A DNA stretch of 64,000 bases from Atriophallophorus winterbourni (Eukaryota > Platyhelminthes > Trematoda > Plagiorchiida > Microphallidae), in contig JACCGJ010019688.1 in assembly GCA_013407085.1 (NCBI GenBank), forward strand, positions 1 through 64,000, in the 5' to 3' direction. How positions within the stretch are numbered: position 1 is the first letter of the stretch; every line of letters starts with the position of its first letter. Position numbers and translations under genes: made by a program. This document shows, piece after piece, positions 35,694 through 47,789 of the stretch. Below the pieces are notes generated by a model that saw only the letters and a program-made list of their open reading frames with translations, was not told the origin of the DNA and searched no databases.

Positions 35694-37540
35694 TTAAACA
35701 CGGACTCCAAGCTTGTGATCCATGGTTGAAATTAAGTAGGCTTGCATGATGGTGGGTAACGTTCCATGTGAGAACGTTCTGAAAATATTTCGCAGCATAC
35801 CTAGAATCTTGGAAGCACGCTTGTAGAACACCTCACAATGATGCATCTTCTTCAGGCTGCCGTAAAGCCAGACTCCAAGATCCCGTTCCGACCATGCCCA
35901 GCTCGAAATCGTCTGCGCAAAGTGATATTTGTATTGGAAAGGTTTATCAATTTGCAGCACCTTGCATTGTTGGGCAACGTTCTATGTGTAAAAAAAATTT
36001 TGAAAATCCGTTGCAGCACATCTAGAATCTTGGAAGCACGCTTTTAGATGACCTCACAATGCAGCATGTTCTTCAGGCTGCCGTGAAGCCGTTTTCAAGA
36101 TCCCGTTCCGACCATGTCCAGCTTAAAATCGTCTGCGCAAAGTGATATTTGTATTGGAAAGGTTTATCAATTTGCAGCACCTTGCATTGTTGTAACTTGA
36201 ATGGAAGCCTATTGCTTGCAGACCATTCATGGAGAGTATCCAAATCACTATGCAGGTGTATACAGGCCGCAATCGATGTTATCCCCTTAAAAAATCTAAT
36301 ATCATCCTCAACGAGAATCACCTTGCCTGAATGCTTCTCTTGTAGGTCATTGATGTAAACCAAGATAACAACTGGCCCGGGGACGGAACCTTGCGGTACG
36401 TCACTAGTGACATCATCGACCAGTGAATATACCCGGTTGATTCGAACGATCGCCTTGCGCCCAGTGTGGCAACTTTCAAGCCATACGAGTAGCTGTAAGC
36501 TGATACCCATCTGCTACAGCTTTCGCAGTAGTCGAAAGTGATCAACTCGGTCACAGCATTAGACACTTTCAGATAGCGAACGTGGAAGCTCGCCCCTTCG
36601 TCATCCAGTTGTTTCCAGTCGATTAATAACGATAACAAGTTAGTCAAGCATGAGCGAGATTTACGCGAGCCACGTTGCGCTGCAGATTGTATATTTTGTG
36701 ATTCAAGTGATGAACTATTTTCTCCGTCAGTATAAGCTGAAGAACTTTGTAACGTTCTTTATACGATCCGAATTAAGTAGAAAAGGAAGACGGGTTTGAG
36801 TGGAGTAAGCAACGCTTAAAATAAACCAAATCAAATAATCTGAAAGATCTAGTTGGATGGTAGATTGCAGGAACCGAATTTATACCACCCTTGTAGATAG
36901 TTGAAATTACCCCAGTCTTCCACTCTGTTGGCACCAATCCTTCGGTTAGAGAATGTGTAAGCAATTCACTTAATGGTTTACACAGCTGCATGTCACAGGA
37001 TTTCATACAGTCGTTGTAATTTCGTCCACTTCAAGGGATTTCCTAGGGTTCATTCGACACAAATGTTGTGGTATAATCGCTGAATTTATCTCGATCTCAG
37101 TCAGCTGTTGCGTCACAGTTGATGGCGGTAATTCTTCAGTCGATCTAATCGTTAACGAACTGAATACTTTAGCATCAAATTGAGCGAGAGCATCAGCTGT
37201 TTCCTTCACCGAGACAGTTAATCCATCCACAGTTAGCACAGGAAACACCCCTGGTTTCACGCTCGATCGAGCATTGACAATCCGATATAGCAATTTAGGA
37301 TTATTTTACATTTTCAAGATAGAAGGCGATGGTTATTTTGCATGTCTTCCATGATGAATCTGTTCACTGTGTTTCGAATTCTGCAAAACTGTTTTCAGGA
37401 AGTATCAGTCCTGGTATTTTTGTGTTGAACCCAAACAGAGATCGTTTGCACGATCCATTTTTTCGTGCGACTACGAAGATTAAAGCGAAAGTCGCTTGCC
37501 CGTCGTTAATCGAAAATCACGAATTTTGATATGTTTGAAA
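35694..37540 (-). mobile_element. CR1-like LINE fragment (in duplication unit 1)
   Basis: On the - strand, from high to low: MLYRIVNARSSVKPGV and VKETADALAQFDAKVFSSL (37003-37293), SLTEGLVPTEWKTGVISTIY (36773-37006), LTNLLSLLIDWKQLDDEGAS (36318-36647), DVPQGSVPGPVVILVYINDL (36350-36420), then a catalytic box reading VEDDIRFF. The FADD box is degenerate at its first two positions. Frames are broken and the element is dead. An internal tandem duplication lies at 35754-36198. Confidence 0.88.
35754..36198. repeat. Tandem duplication of about 223 bp inside the LINE fragment
   Basis: 35754-35975 and 35976-36198 are successive copies; both contain TCTAGAATCTTGGAAGCACG, CAAGATCCCGTTCCGACCAT and CAGCACCTTGCATTGTTG. 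Unit 2 of the segmental duplication has a single copy (about 40188-40405), so this arose after, or was lost from, one unit. Confidence 0.85.
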
Positions 37541-38868
37541 GAAAGCTTTCTGTGAGTGCGCTGAAAAGTGTTACCGTGTTGTGATAATCAAGCACTCGCA
37601 AATTTACTTACCTAAGCGCTTCACGTAAATTCGACTACTCGGTCCTCTTGAATAGTTTACTGACTCGCATGCCCATCTAGTGCTACATACATATTCGAAG
37701 CCTAACAAAAGATGATCACTCCGACTGAGGATGGCAATGTAGTAAAGTAAGGATTAATTCCAAAACGAACGGCAGCTATGATCCTGTTCTATGAGAAAAG
37801 TTTGATACAAGGTTATGCAGTGGAAGCGTGTCGATCAACTCACGAAATTTATGATCAAGTGTGTGTAGAATATGATCTGATCTGGCATAGAGATGATAAA
37901 GGTTGAGGTTCCAAATGGCCGCAATTAGGAGTTTCGCATTTCGCGGGCGTACTGTAGATAATGACTGATTTGTCGCAACTCGGCGCCACCTCTGGTTTTT
38001 GCTGATGTGTCAGTCCACTGAGTCAATTCCCAATAGTCAATAGTTAAATGGAATGCACGAGGAACACGATAACAAAGATGATACTTGCCGAGGCAGAAGA
38101 CAAGTATGCTCGAGTTTCAAGTAATTCCTCCACTTGCATGCACCGGGTTAAACACTATGGTTGTTTGTAGGAATCTTGTGTTAGCGTGAAATTGCTTATG
38201 TACGGTTGGTCAGAGCGAGGTAAGCACAAATAACTATTGGTGTTCTGACGATTCGGTGATTCATCGAATTGTGGAAGCTGTTCGAAATGATAGTTTGTTA
38301 GTGTTGTTATGATCAGCAGAATTATAGTAGGAATTGGTAATGTTGCTGGATTAAGGGACGATGCATATCCCGAATAATAAGTGGTTTTCTATTAACCGGC
38401 TATCAGTTGTGTTAGGTAGGTTATGTACCGCATAATCTGACGACTCAAATGGCATTTCATTGTTAAGTGTATAACGCTGCGTAGACTATTTCACGCCAAT
38501 CAATGTGCTGCGTGATAACGTTTGGATTATGGAACGCAGAATGGAGACTAGTGTGGGAATCATTGTGTTAGATTAGTGGGGAATGTCCATGCATATCGGT
38601 AACTAGGTAATCATTTAGCTGGGTTTCCTATCGAGTTCGAGCAGGAATAATATTGAGAATGACGCACATTATGGCGAGATTCCAATCAAACAAGACTCAA
38701 ACGATTGTTGTGAACACAATACAGTTGCATTTAGGTTGGCTTAAGCAGTACACTCAGAATTACTCGTGCCTGAAACTGCGCTAAGTGATTGCTAATCACA
38801 TAAGCTGTTATGATTTCGCCGGAGCACCGAACAATAAAGTTCATAATGACTTTTGACATGCCCGGACG
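37541..38868. other. Spacer between duplication units
   Basis: No gene or repeat family recognised. It is not part of the duplicated sequence. Confidence 0.5.
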
Positions 38869-38969
38869 CTTGACCGATGATTCCGGTCGCAACACCACGC
38901 CAGCACCCCCGCCCTAGTAACTACGCGAACAAAGCCAAGCGAGTTCAGCTACGATAACCACAGCGCGCG

Positions 38970-39078
38970 TTACGTCATCAGGCACGCATAAGACAACGCG
39001 AGCACTTGAGATAACAGACACAATGCCGACACAGATTCTATATAAGCGATAGAATCTGGCGAGCTGCTCTGTAGTTTC
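38970..39078 (+). promoter_or_regulatory. Promoter of secreted-protein gene 2
   Basis: TTACGTCA (38970-38977), AGATAA (about 39009-39014) and TATATAA (39039-39045) are all kept despite roughly 8 percent divergence of this region from unit 1. The bases right after the TATA box differ most, including a small insertion before it. Confidence 0.7.
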
Positions 39079-39095
39079 ACTCGAACTTGTGAACC

Positions 39096-39380
39096 ATGCG
39101 ATCCGACTGCAGGCTGATAATCGTAACCGTTGCATTGCTGGTACTTTCCGTGTGTGCATTGACAGAACCAGTGTTTGGGAATCCAAATGTCAGTGATGCG
39201 TACGAGGTGGTGAACATGTTGCAATCCTCGTTCGTGAATGTGTTTGAGCAATGCCGACAGAAATTACTCGCTGGTGGGTGCCCCGAGATGGAAGTCGCAA
39301 TATTTCTCTCACCGGAAGAGCTGCAAAAAATGAAAGCAACCTTGCAGGTGGACATCGATTTATCGCTATGCGCATGTTGA
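39096..39380 (+). CDS. Small secreted protein, tandem copy 2
   Basis: 94 residues, differing from copy 1 by one Ile-to-Val in the signal peptide and, in the unspliced reading, Val-to-Ala before the last Cys; three further changes in the signal peptide are silent. Residues 24-92 are identical at the DNA level. The position of the candidate splice donor reads GCATGT instead of GTATGT, so the spliced form would need a GC-AG intron (39372-39726) or is lost, leaving the 94-residue form. Product and role are unknown. A secreted, Cys-containing short protein with a strong TATA promoter suggests an abundant product of a secretory or gland tissue, but this is inference. Confidence 0.75.
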   Translation: MRSDCRLIIVTVALLVLSVCALTEPVFGNPNVSDAYEVVNMLQSSFVNVFEQCRQKLLAGGCPEMEVAIFLSPEELQKMKATLQVDIDLSLCAC

Positions 39381-39726
39381 GCATCTTTTCATTGGGTTCA
39401 TGTACAAACTGTTTTCATTATTCATGTTTTCGGTTTCGATTATTCAAATATATTCCATTACTACCTTATGCACGTGTGCTGAAATAATGCGTTGGTAGTG
39501 TTTTGATTTGCGAGACTAAGAGGAATTTAACGGGACAGGGTCGTAATGAAGTGAATAGCGTTGATGAGACGTTTCAAGATTCGAGATTCAAAAATTTATA
39601 TTAACAAAATCTAGTAGATTTACAATTACCATAGCATAGTATATATTCGTTAATTAAAATTGGAAAATTCATTCCTTTTATGTCACGTAAAGTCCAATTG
39701 AATACTTACCATGAGTCAATGTGCAG

Positions 39727-39774
39727 GTGTCGTCAAATCTCTATGCAACAAATACGTTTCCGTATTTCGAGTGA
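39727..39774 (+). CDS. Candidate second exon of secreted-protein gene 2
   Basis: Identical in sequence to 35296-35343. Its use depends on the GC donor at 39372. Confidence 0.25.
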   Translation: MSSNLYATNTFPYFE

Positions 39775-40139
39775 ATGTTTCAACGCTGGGAGCGGTAATA
39801 ATAGTTTCAGGGAGGGCAGTCCAAAATAAGCAGTAACATACAGATTGAAAATATCGGCGACAGCCAAGACGGAAGTGAGGAATTTGTAGTGTCGCTGAGA
39901 GGCTGCATGTATGTTGACACTCAAGGCATTAGAATAACTATTCTAAATGATGATGTGCGGGATGTAATATTATTATGTCAGTATAACATCAAACTGAAGT
40001 CTTCTTCGAAGGGGAGTAGGGAGTCTCTGTTTTTGCAATTGTTCCTTGTACGTTAGTTTCCGGAAACATCATACGAGTTTAGTTGCACAATGGTATTTTT
40101 TTATTAAGCAATATTATATCCTTTTTTAAACACGGAATC

Positions 40140-41330
40140 CAAGCTTGTGATCCATGGTTGGAATTAAGTATGGTTTCATGATGGTGGGCAACGTTCTATG
40201 TGTAAATGTTCTGAAAATCCGTTGCAGCACATCTAGAATCTTGGAAGCACGCTTTTAGATGACCTCACAATGCAGCATGTTCTTCAGGCTGCCGTGAAGC
40301 CGTTTTCAAGATCCCGTTCCGACCATGTCCAGCTTAAAATCGTCTGCGCAAAGTGATATTTGTATTGGAAAGGTTTATCAATTTGCAGCACCTTGCATTG
40401 TTGTAACTTGAATGGAAGCCTATTGCTTGTAGACCATTCATGGAGAGAATCCAAATCACTATGCAGGTGTATACAGGCCGCAATCGATGTTATCCCCTTA
40501 AAAAATCTAATATCATCCTCAACGAGAATCACCTTGCCTGAATGCTTCTCTTGTAGGTCATTGATGTAAACCAAGATAACAACTGGCCCGGGGACGGAAC
40601 CTTGCGGTACGCCACTAGTGGCATCATCGACCAGTGAATATACCCGGTTGATTCGAACGCTCACCTTGCGCCCATTGTGGCAACTTTCAAGCCATACGTG
40701 TAGCTGTCAGCTGATACCCATCTGCTACAGATTTCGCAGTAGTCTGAATATGATCAACTCGGTCAAAGCTTTAGAAACTCCTAGATAACAAACGTGGAAG
40801 CTCGCCCCTTCGTCAACCAGTTGTGTCCAGTCGATTAATAACGATAACAAGTTAGTCAAGCATGAGCGATATTTACCAAAGCCACGCTGCGCTACAGATA
40901 GAATATTTTGTGATACCAAGTTATGAACAATTTTCTCCGTCACTATTAGCTCAAGAACTTTGGGTATCACAGGATGACAAGATGGTAGTTTGCAGGATCC
41001 GAGCTTCTACCACCCGTGTAGATTGGTGAAATTACCCCAGTCTTCCTCAATGTTGGCACCAATCCTCCGGTTAGACAATGTTTAAACAATTCATTTAACG
41101 GTTCACGCAGCTGTGTCAGAGGATTTCAGTAAATTCGGTGTTATTTCGTCCACTCCAAGGGATTTCCTAGGGTTCATTCGACACACATGTTGTTGTATAA
41201 TCGCTGAATTGATCTCGATCTCATTCAGCTGTTGCGTCACAGTCGATGGCAATAATTATTCAGTCGATCTAATCGGTAACGGACTAAATACTTTAACATC
41301 AAATTTTGCGAGATTATCAACTGTAATTGT
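40140..41330 (-). mobile_element. CR1-like LINE fragment (in duplication unit 2)
   Basis: The - strand frame 40284-40664 carries SGVPQGSVPGPVVILVYIND, the same VEDD box as unit 1 and SASKRLPFK-like downstream sequence; 40725-40970 carries KVLELIVTEKIVHNLVSQN and SCLTNLLSLLIDWTQLVDEG. It is broken between these blocks. It shares most of its lesions with unit 1, so it was dead before the duplication. Confidence 0.88.
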
Positions 41331-41910
41331 TATAGTAGTTGTAGTAGTTGTAGTAGTAGCAGTAGTAATAGTAGTAGTAGTAGTAGTATAAGGAATAGTA
41401 GTAGAATATGTAGTATTACTAATATTAGTAGCGATACCAGTAGTAGTACTAATAATAGTAATTGTAGTAGGGATTATAATAGTAGTAGTAGTAGTATTAA
41501 TAATAGTAGTCGTAATAGTACTTGTAGCAATATAAGTAGTATAGTAGTAGTTGTTGTATTCGTAGTAGTTGTAGTTGCTATAGTACTAGAAATAGCAGTA
41601 ATGGTTGTAGTAGTAGTAATCAAAGTAGCTTTAGTAGTAGTAGTAGTAGTAGTAATATTATTAGCTCAGTAGTATTAATAATAGCAGTAGTAGTAATAGT
41701 AGTAGTATTAGTAGTAATATTATTAGTAGTAATAGTAGTAGTAGTAATATGGTTGGTAGTTGTAGAAGTAATATTATTAGTAGCAATAGTTGTAGTAGTA
41801 ATAGTATTCGTAGTAGTAGTAGTTGTTGTAGTAGTAGTAGTTGTAGTAGTAGTATCAGCAGCAGCAGTAGTAGTATTACTAGTAGTAGTAGTAATAGTAG
41901 TGAAATTTCG
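41330..41910. repeat. TAG/GTA trinucleotide microsatellite
   Basis: About 570 bp of imperfect GTA/TAG repeats, read as poly-Val on + and poly-Thr on -. Open frames here are artefacts of the repeat. It truncates duplication unit 2. Confidence 0.95.
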
Positions 41911-44900
41911 TGAACTATCTTGCACCATAACTTAGATTCCGTACCATTATTTTATTATACACAAATTTTCTCACCCAATGCACAGAAGGATATAAGACCA
42001 AGCTTTTCTGGTCTAAATGATATGGATGTACATCACACCGCTTAACCGAGCTAAAATGTAAACCGAGGTATGTCAGGAAAACTTTGTATTTTGCGACTTT
42101 GGAGCCAACATGCAGATATTGATTTCACATATCGTACATGAATTATTTGTATGAGCTTTATTTACTTTAACGTGAATTACTCGAACCATAATAGCTAAAA
42201 TTCCTCCTGTGCTTTTAATAGTTTTGGCACATAAATGTAATTGATATCAAACTATGTATTTATGGTGCAGTTTTTCTTCCGTTAAATTGTAAGTAAATTA
42301 CAAGTAATGTACAAGAGAGCCTTGCGGATAACTTCAAATTTGAATGGAATGTCATACGTACCTTCGAGCCTTTCAAAATTAACGTTTGCCACAATCTTCG
42401 TTTAGTGAACTGGCAATCCAAATAAACCACTGTGGCGATCGTAACTATGAGGATGCAATAGGTATTGAGCTGCATAAAGATTGCTTACATTGTGAGATAC
42501 GAAAAAATATTTAGGAGTGCAGGATTGTGTTTAATAAAGTGGGTGGAAAATAGATCTTCGTGATACAATGTAAATATGAATATCGATACAACTTCACCTG
42601 AACGAATCATTAAATTTCTCAGTTTATGAAATTCCGTCGGCTTTTATTCTATGAACATTAAATTTGTTTCCTTTCCTCGCCACTTGGTGCGCTTAGATGT
42701 TTCACACTTTCTTTATGAATCGTAATTAAGTTTTTTCGGTTTTATCGAAAAGAGATTCTTATTAATCAAGAGAGACAGTAACGAGTCTTTGAAGATTAAA
42801 TAAATTGATGATCGTTCATTCGCACTTCCATGAATGTGTCTCATTGATCCGTCATTTCGTCGACAATGCACACTTACTGCATAAGGTTCTTATGATTTGC
42901 AGTTCGATTAATTTCACGCAAATCTATCCACTCTAAAAGACCTGAACATGTAATGCTTTTTTCTGTACATTACTTCACCTGATATCTACAATCGAAGATT
43001 ACTTCGGATCTATAAACGCAAAAGTCTAGTTGCATAAAATATTCACCCTCTTCATGCCTACCTCCGTGTTTTTGTTGAATTCTCTCGGGAAAAAATGATT
43101 CAACATTCAAAAATTTATTTCAATTCAATCTAAATCAAGAATTCCGAAAGCGAAAACTACTTGAAAACAAAGAAATCGATTTTCTCATTGCTTTTCTTGG
43201 TACGTTTTTGTGTAATAAGTCACTGGAGGACCCGTTTTGATTTTTGTGCGAGTATCTACTTTCCATTACTCCTAAAGTTTCATTGATAGCAGCCTATAAG
43301 CCTGCAGAGTTTCATTATTAAGCAGTTAAGCATTCGGTACGTGCTACCGGTGTATTGCTGTCATTGATGATGATGATGATGATGATGATTAATTTAGATA
43401 ATTAAGTCTATATGAAGACAAGATATATAATTGCAAACAACTACGATTTTCCTTTCCCGACTGGTAAATTTTGTCTGTTTATTGCAATGTATACCATTTT
43501 GCAAAATACATGTTTTAAGATTTCAACATCTTCCTAGTTTCAATCAATTGTTCTCTGAACCGTAAAATTGTTCATGCTGATTTGATGGACGGAAAAATAA
43601 GGAAAACTGGTCAATCGGTCTTTGTGATATTTAAAAAAGAACACAATTTGCACATAATTTTAAATTCTTTGCAGACGAACAACAACGTTTTGTGCTAATT
43701 AATTTCTGTTGAATTATTATTACTAGAATAAGAATAAGAATAGGAAAATAGCTTTATTTGTTTGAATATATTATCAGCAAATATTAATTGAACCACACAA
43801 ATGTCCAGAATGCAACGTACGAACAAAAGATAAAATTTATAGTTTTATGGAAAACTTTGGATTGCCAGTCAAATTTTCAAATCCGAAACAGCTTCAATTT
43901 CGTCTACCAGCGACATCAAACTTTGTGATGGTAATCGAAGAAATTTCAGCCTGCAAGATTTTTTTCTAATCGTGCTTTTCAGGATTCATCTGAAATTTCT
44001 CGAACCGGCACTGCAAAGATTCCCTGTTCCAAAATATAAAGGTGCATCGCATTTATATAGAAACATGTTTAAAAGAATTTAACAATAAAAATGTTACTTT
44101 ATGACAGGAAAAAATAAAAAAAAATGTGTAAAAACTTAATTTTAAACACGACTGATTTTAAAGCCGCGCAAAAAGTTAAATGACTTTAATTTTCACGATA
44201 TGCTTCTAGCTTTAATAATGTCTAAATAAAAAACTCTGTTTCAGTTTTCGAAGTAGTGTAAACAATAGATTCACACCGTTGCTCATCAGATTCATTGTAA
44301 TATGTGAGGTGCTTTATTCAGTGCAGGGTTTCCCAACTAGGGGTACTCGCACCCTTTGGAGGTGTTAGAAGGCATTTAGTGAGATTGCAAGATACTTTTC
44401 CCGTTTTTGTCTTGTATTGAGTTTCGTCATTCTCTGTTGATTCATTGCCTATTTTTCAGCGTGTTCCTTATTCGTGCAGGGATCGTTTCTCTTGTGTCTT
44501 TCTATAAGCGGTGTGAGAGCTTTTTAACAGATGTTGTGTTCGGGGCATTAAAAATTTTGAATCAGAAACTTTAAATAGTTACTCGAACTCTTGTGTACGA
44601 ATACTTAAATATCTAACTTACAGTAAATAAGTATCAACTATATCCTGTGATGTCGCTCTGACGAAGAAATATTTTGAACTGAATGGAGCTTTGAGAGAGA
44701 ATCCTTAGATAATATCTCGAAAATGGGTTCAATTATTTAGGTTGAGCTTGATATCTTGACGGCTGAGAGCATTATTATACCACTTTCATGCAACATAGGT
44801 ACATTGGTGCCAAACCCGAAACCGAAATGTGGACATTTTTATGAATTGGCACAATCAAGGATGCAGTAAACTTGTTGGTCCAAGCCAAGCGTGACAAGCG

Positions 44901-45354
44901 TGGATCAAGTTTGGACTTGTGAGCTACGCGTTGCGAAAATTGAATGAGTTCTGCTAACGGGTGTTAAATAAACTCACCCATATAGGAAAGTATTTGTCAA
45001 TTGATAATCAAGTTGTTTGAGTTAGAACTCAGTAAGAAATTGAAAAAAATCCAAAACACAACTGTATATTAGCCTTCGTAGGCTTCTTATCCAACTGGTT
45101 TGCCGTTCATTGGGATTTCGGAGTTTTCAGGTGTTTGAAGAAACGGGTGTTGTTGTGTTAGTTCAACTCCAAATACATTCGCAGCAGATTTGTAAATCGA
45201 TCTAGAATAGGGCATACTTTCTTGATTATTTCTTTAAAAAATAAATTTAATGACGCTGGGAGGCGATAAGGCTGGTTCTTCGTTCGGATTCCCTCAACGC
45301 GAATCAGTAAAGAAAGTGTGTTTCTCTGCCGCATGTGTTTTTCCTACTATTGTT
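41911..45354. other. No gene recognised; AT-rich
   Basis: A small (ATG)n run lies at about 43364-43389. No exon pair, RNA gene or repeat family could be supported. Confidence 0.5.
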
Positions 45355-46520
45355 GTTGGCCTCCGTCGGTCGATGTCGACCATGGATGTAAATCACATCG
45401 CATGAATTTCATATTTTGCAGCTTTTTGAATGACTAAACAATCCGATTCGGGAGGAACAATCTCTCCCGCAGCGCTTGCAACGGTAGTCAGATATCTGTT
45501 TTATTGCATCAGTTGCACGCCGGCGGCGTGATCTGCGTTCAGCAGCCAAGAGCTGTATTTGCTCCTCCCCGGCTTGCAGACGACGCATTACACAATGATT
45601 CAAAGGGAGCGGTCAAGAGCAAGTTCTTCCCAGCTTGCGGGGTCAAAGTCAAGAGTTTTCATATCTCTTTTGCAAACGTCTTTGTACCGCAAGTGCGGTC
45701 TGCCCAATGGTCGATTTCCTAATTGCAACTCACCATAGAGTAGATCTTTCGGAATACGACCATTTTCAATTCTATAGACATGACCAAGCCACCGCAGGCG
45801 GCGCTGACGTAATAGGGTGAACATGCTCTGTAGACCAGCTTTTGAAAGCACTTCAGCGTTAGTCATTCTATCCATCCACGATATGTTCAAGATACGACGG
45901 ATGCTTCGTGTATGGAAATCATTCAGCTTCCGTTCGTGTCTTGCATGGGTGGCCCAGGTTTCACTGCCGTATAGTAAAGCATTTAGTACGCACGCGCTGT
46001 ATACCATCATCTTTGTCTTTACAGTCAGCTTGCGGTTACCCCAAATACGATAGTTCAATCTGGACAAAATGACAGCTACTCTCCCAATCCGCTTATCAAT
46101 CTCCGTGTCTAGCGAGAGGTTATCCGCAATATTTGAACCAAGATATGTGAAACGATGTACTGTTTCAAGCTGACAGTTTCCAACAGTGATGACTGGTGGC
46201 GATACAATCCCTTGACCAAGGACTTTGGTCTTGCTCATGCTGATTGTTAGACCAAAGTCTTTACATGCCGATGAAGAACAGTCCATTAGCGACTGTAGGT
46301 TCTCTTGGGAGTGAGCAATAAAGGCTGCATCGTCGCAAACAACAGGTCACGGATTATCACATCCCGTACTTTGGTTTGTGCTCTCAACCGGTTCAGGTTG
46401 AAAAGCTTACCATCACTTCGCGTGCGTATGTTAATGCCTTCTATTCTCGTCCTGAAATTGTGCTTCAGAAGCAGAGCAAAAAAATGCCAAACAGCGTGGG
46501 AGCAAGAACACACCCTTGTT
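45355..46520 (-). mobile_element. LINE with C-terminal C2H2 finger, 5'-truncated, best copy
   Basis: On the - strand: GINIRTRSDGKLFNLNRLRA and the LLFA half of the catalytic box (46286-46470), then a 228-codon frame (45600-46286) with TYLGSNIADNLSLDTEIDKR, LLYGSETWATHARHERKLND, LRWLGHVYRIENGRIPKDLL and RPHLRYKDVCKRDMK, and finally 45409-45603 with AERRSRRR and CKRCGRDCSSRIGLFSHSKSC. The palm and the C-terminal block are in different frames: a one-base loss falls exactly at the FADD box. The 5' half of the polymerase and the endonuclease are missing. The 3' end carries GTCGATGTCGAC. Clade not resolved. Confidence 0.9.
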
Positions 46521-46609
46521 TGACACCTCGGCGAATTTCAAATGCTTCTGAACTGCAACCGTTAAAATTGACTGAGCCTTTCATTCCTATTATACAAATT
46601 GTAATTATT

Positions 46610-46670
46610 TCAAAGTAATGTGTTGCTCACATCCCCATCCCTTACACCCTATATAACAGTTGGCATACAA
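46610..46670 (+). repeat. Short conserved interspersed repeat C
   Basis: AAAGTAATGTGTTGCTCACA continuing through CCCCATCCCTTACACC and TATATAACAGTTGGCATACA. It is nearly identical, in inverse orientation, to 56170-56245, and more loosely to 23239-23285. Confidence 0.8.
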
Positions 46671-47524
46671 GTATAACCTTGTATTTATTTCAATTTTTAA
46701 TGCGTTATTCAGAGGCAAATTATTTTCTGATCCGACTGAGTTTAGTTTAACTAGACTAGACTTTAAATCAAATAGTTCAACGAACAAAGAACATGGGAGA
46801 TCAATTGATGTAAGGGTGGTCAGTCAACATATTATTTGCGTGCCCAGCGAATGCATATCGAAATAAGGCCTGACAGGTGAACAAAGAGGAATGAATGGGG
46901 GTTGGGACAGCTTGGGCTGATCGGTTATATGACCTTAAACTTTTGATGTTCTTTGTCTGCCCTTACTGCAACTGGACAAGTCGTTCACGTCGAGCAGTTG
47001 TGTGGGTTACCCCAAGGCACGTATGAATGATTCGACCATTCCATAAATAATTTTAATGGCTATTTTAAGTGCTTCGCCAAATATTGACAGTTCAAAGGAA
47101 ATTCTCTACTTTAAACGAATTTATCAAGCTTTCATGCACTGGAGACGGCCTATAATTATCTGGTACTTACAAGCAAACTTTATAGTAACTAGATAATTTT
47201 ATTTGATTAATGATCTGAAACCGAATAGAGCACCGTTATATTTCAAAAATGTAATTTTTCACATCGATTTCTAGTTAAGTAAACCGTTTGAAATATTGAT
47301 AGAGGATGAAATATGCTCCATGGTAAAAGTTTCACATATTACTTAAATTGACGCAACCAAGTCTCTTCAATTTCTTGCTTACACAGTGATGCGTGGTCAA
47401 AACGAGATTAATCGTTCTGCTCACACTTCCAAGCCCTAGATTTCATCGAAACTGAAAGTAATGTCGGTATTGGAATGAACTTGAGACCCACCGTGAATCC
47501 GTATTCATGAAAAGAATGTTTGCG
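46671..47524. other. No gene recognised
   Basis: Intergenic AT-rich sequence without supportable coding. Confidence 0.5.
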
Positions 47525-47620
47525 ATGAAACGGTTGGAGCAGATTTTTCGTAACGTTTCACTTCTGACACAGAAACTTCGTCGGAATAAGTGTGTCAGTG
47601 CGAACAGGGTTCAGGTTTAA
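47525..47620 (-). repeat. Diverged copy of SINE-like repeat family B
   Basis: It carries the inverted landmarks AACGTTTCACTTCTGACACA and GAAACTTCGTCGGAATAAG. Confidence 0.6.
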
Positions 47621-47789
47621 CTGCCCTTTTCTTGATCAGTCCTGAGTTTATAACATAAACAAGAGAGATCAAGGCAAATTGATCCATCTCAATATGCTGT
47701 GCTAAACCTTTAATTGTTTATTTTGGTGTGCAAGTGCGAACAGCGTTTGCTGACCAGACTGCTTAAGCAATCTGTATGCACATTAGGAG

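Larger units (their letters stand above)
34441..37540. repeat. Segmental duplication, unit 1
   Basis: It begins at TGACCGATGACGCCGGTCGC, the counterpart of 38871 in unit 2. It carries a small secreted-protein gene (+) followed by an antisense CR1-like fragment. Unit 2 lies 4430-4431 bp downstream. Identity is mosaic: clearly diverged from 34441 to 34712, almost identical from 34713 to 35575, diverged again to about 36000, then close through the LINE polymerase region. Confidence 0.9.
38871..41330. repeat. Segmental duplication, unit 2
   Basis: It starts at TGACCGATGATTCCGGTCGC and matches unit 1 up to about 41330, where the homology runs into a TAG/GTA microsatellite. It is therefore shorter at its 3' end than unit 1. 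Confidence 0.9.

Noticed and set aside
41620..41935. Long open frames (poly-Thr on -, poly-Val on +)
   Set aside because: They are translations of the TAG/GTA microsatellite, with no coding evidence.
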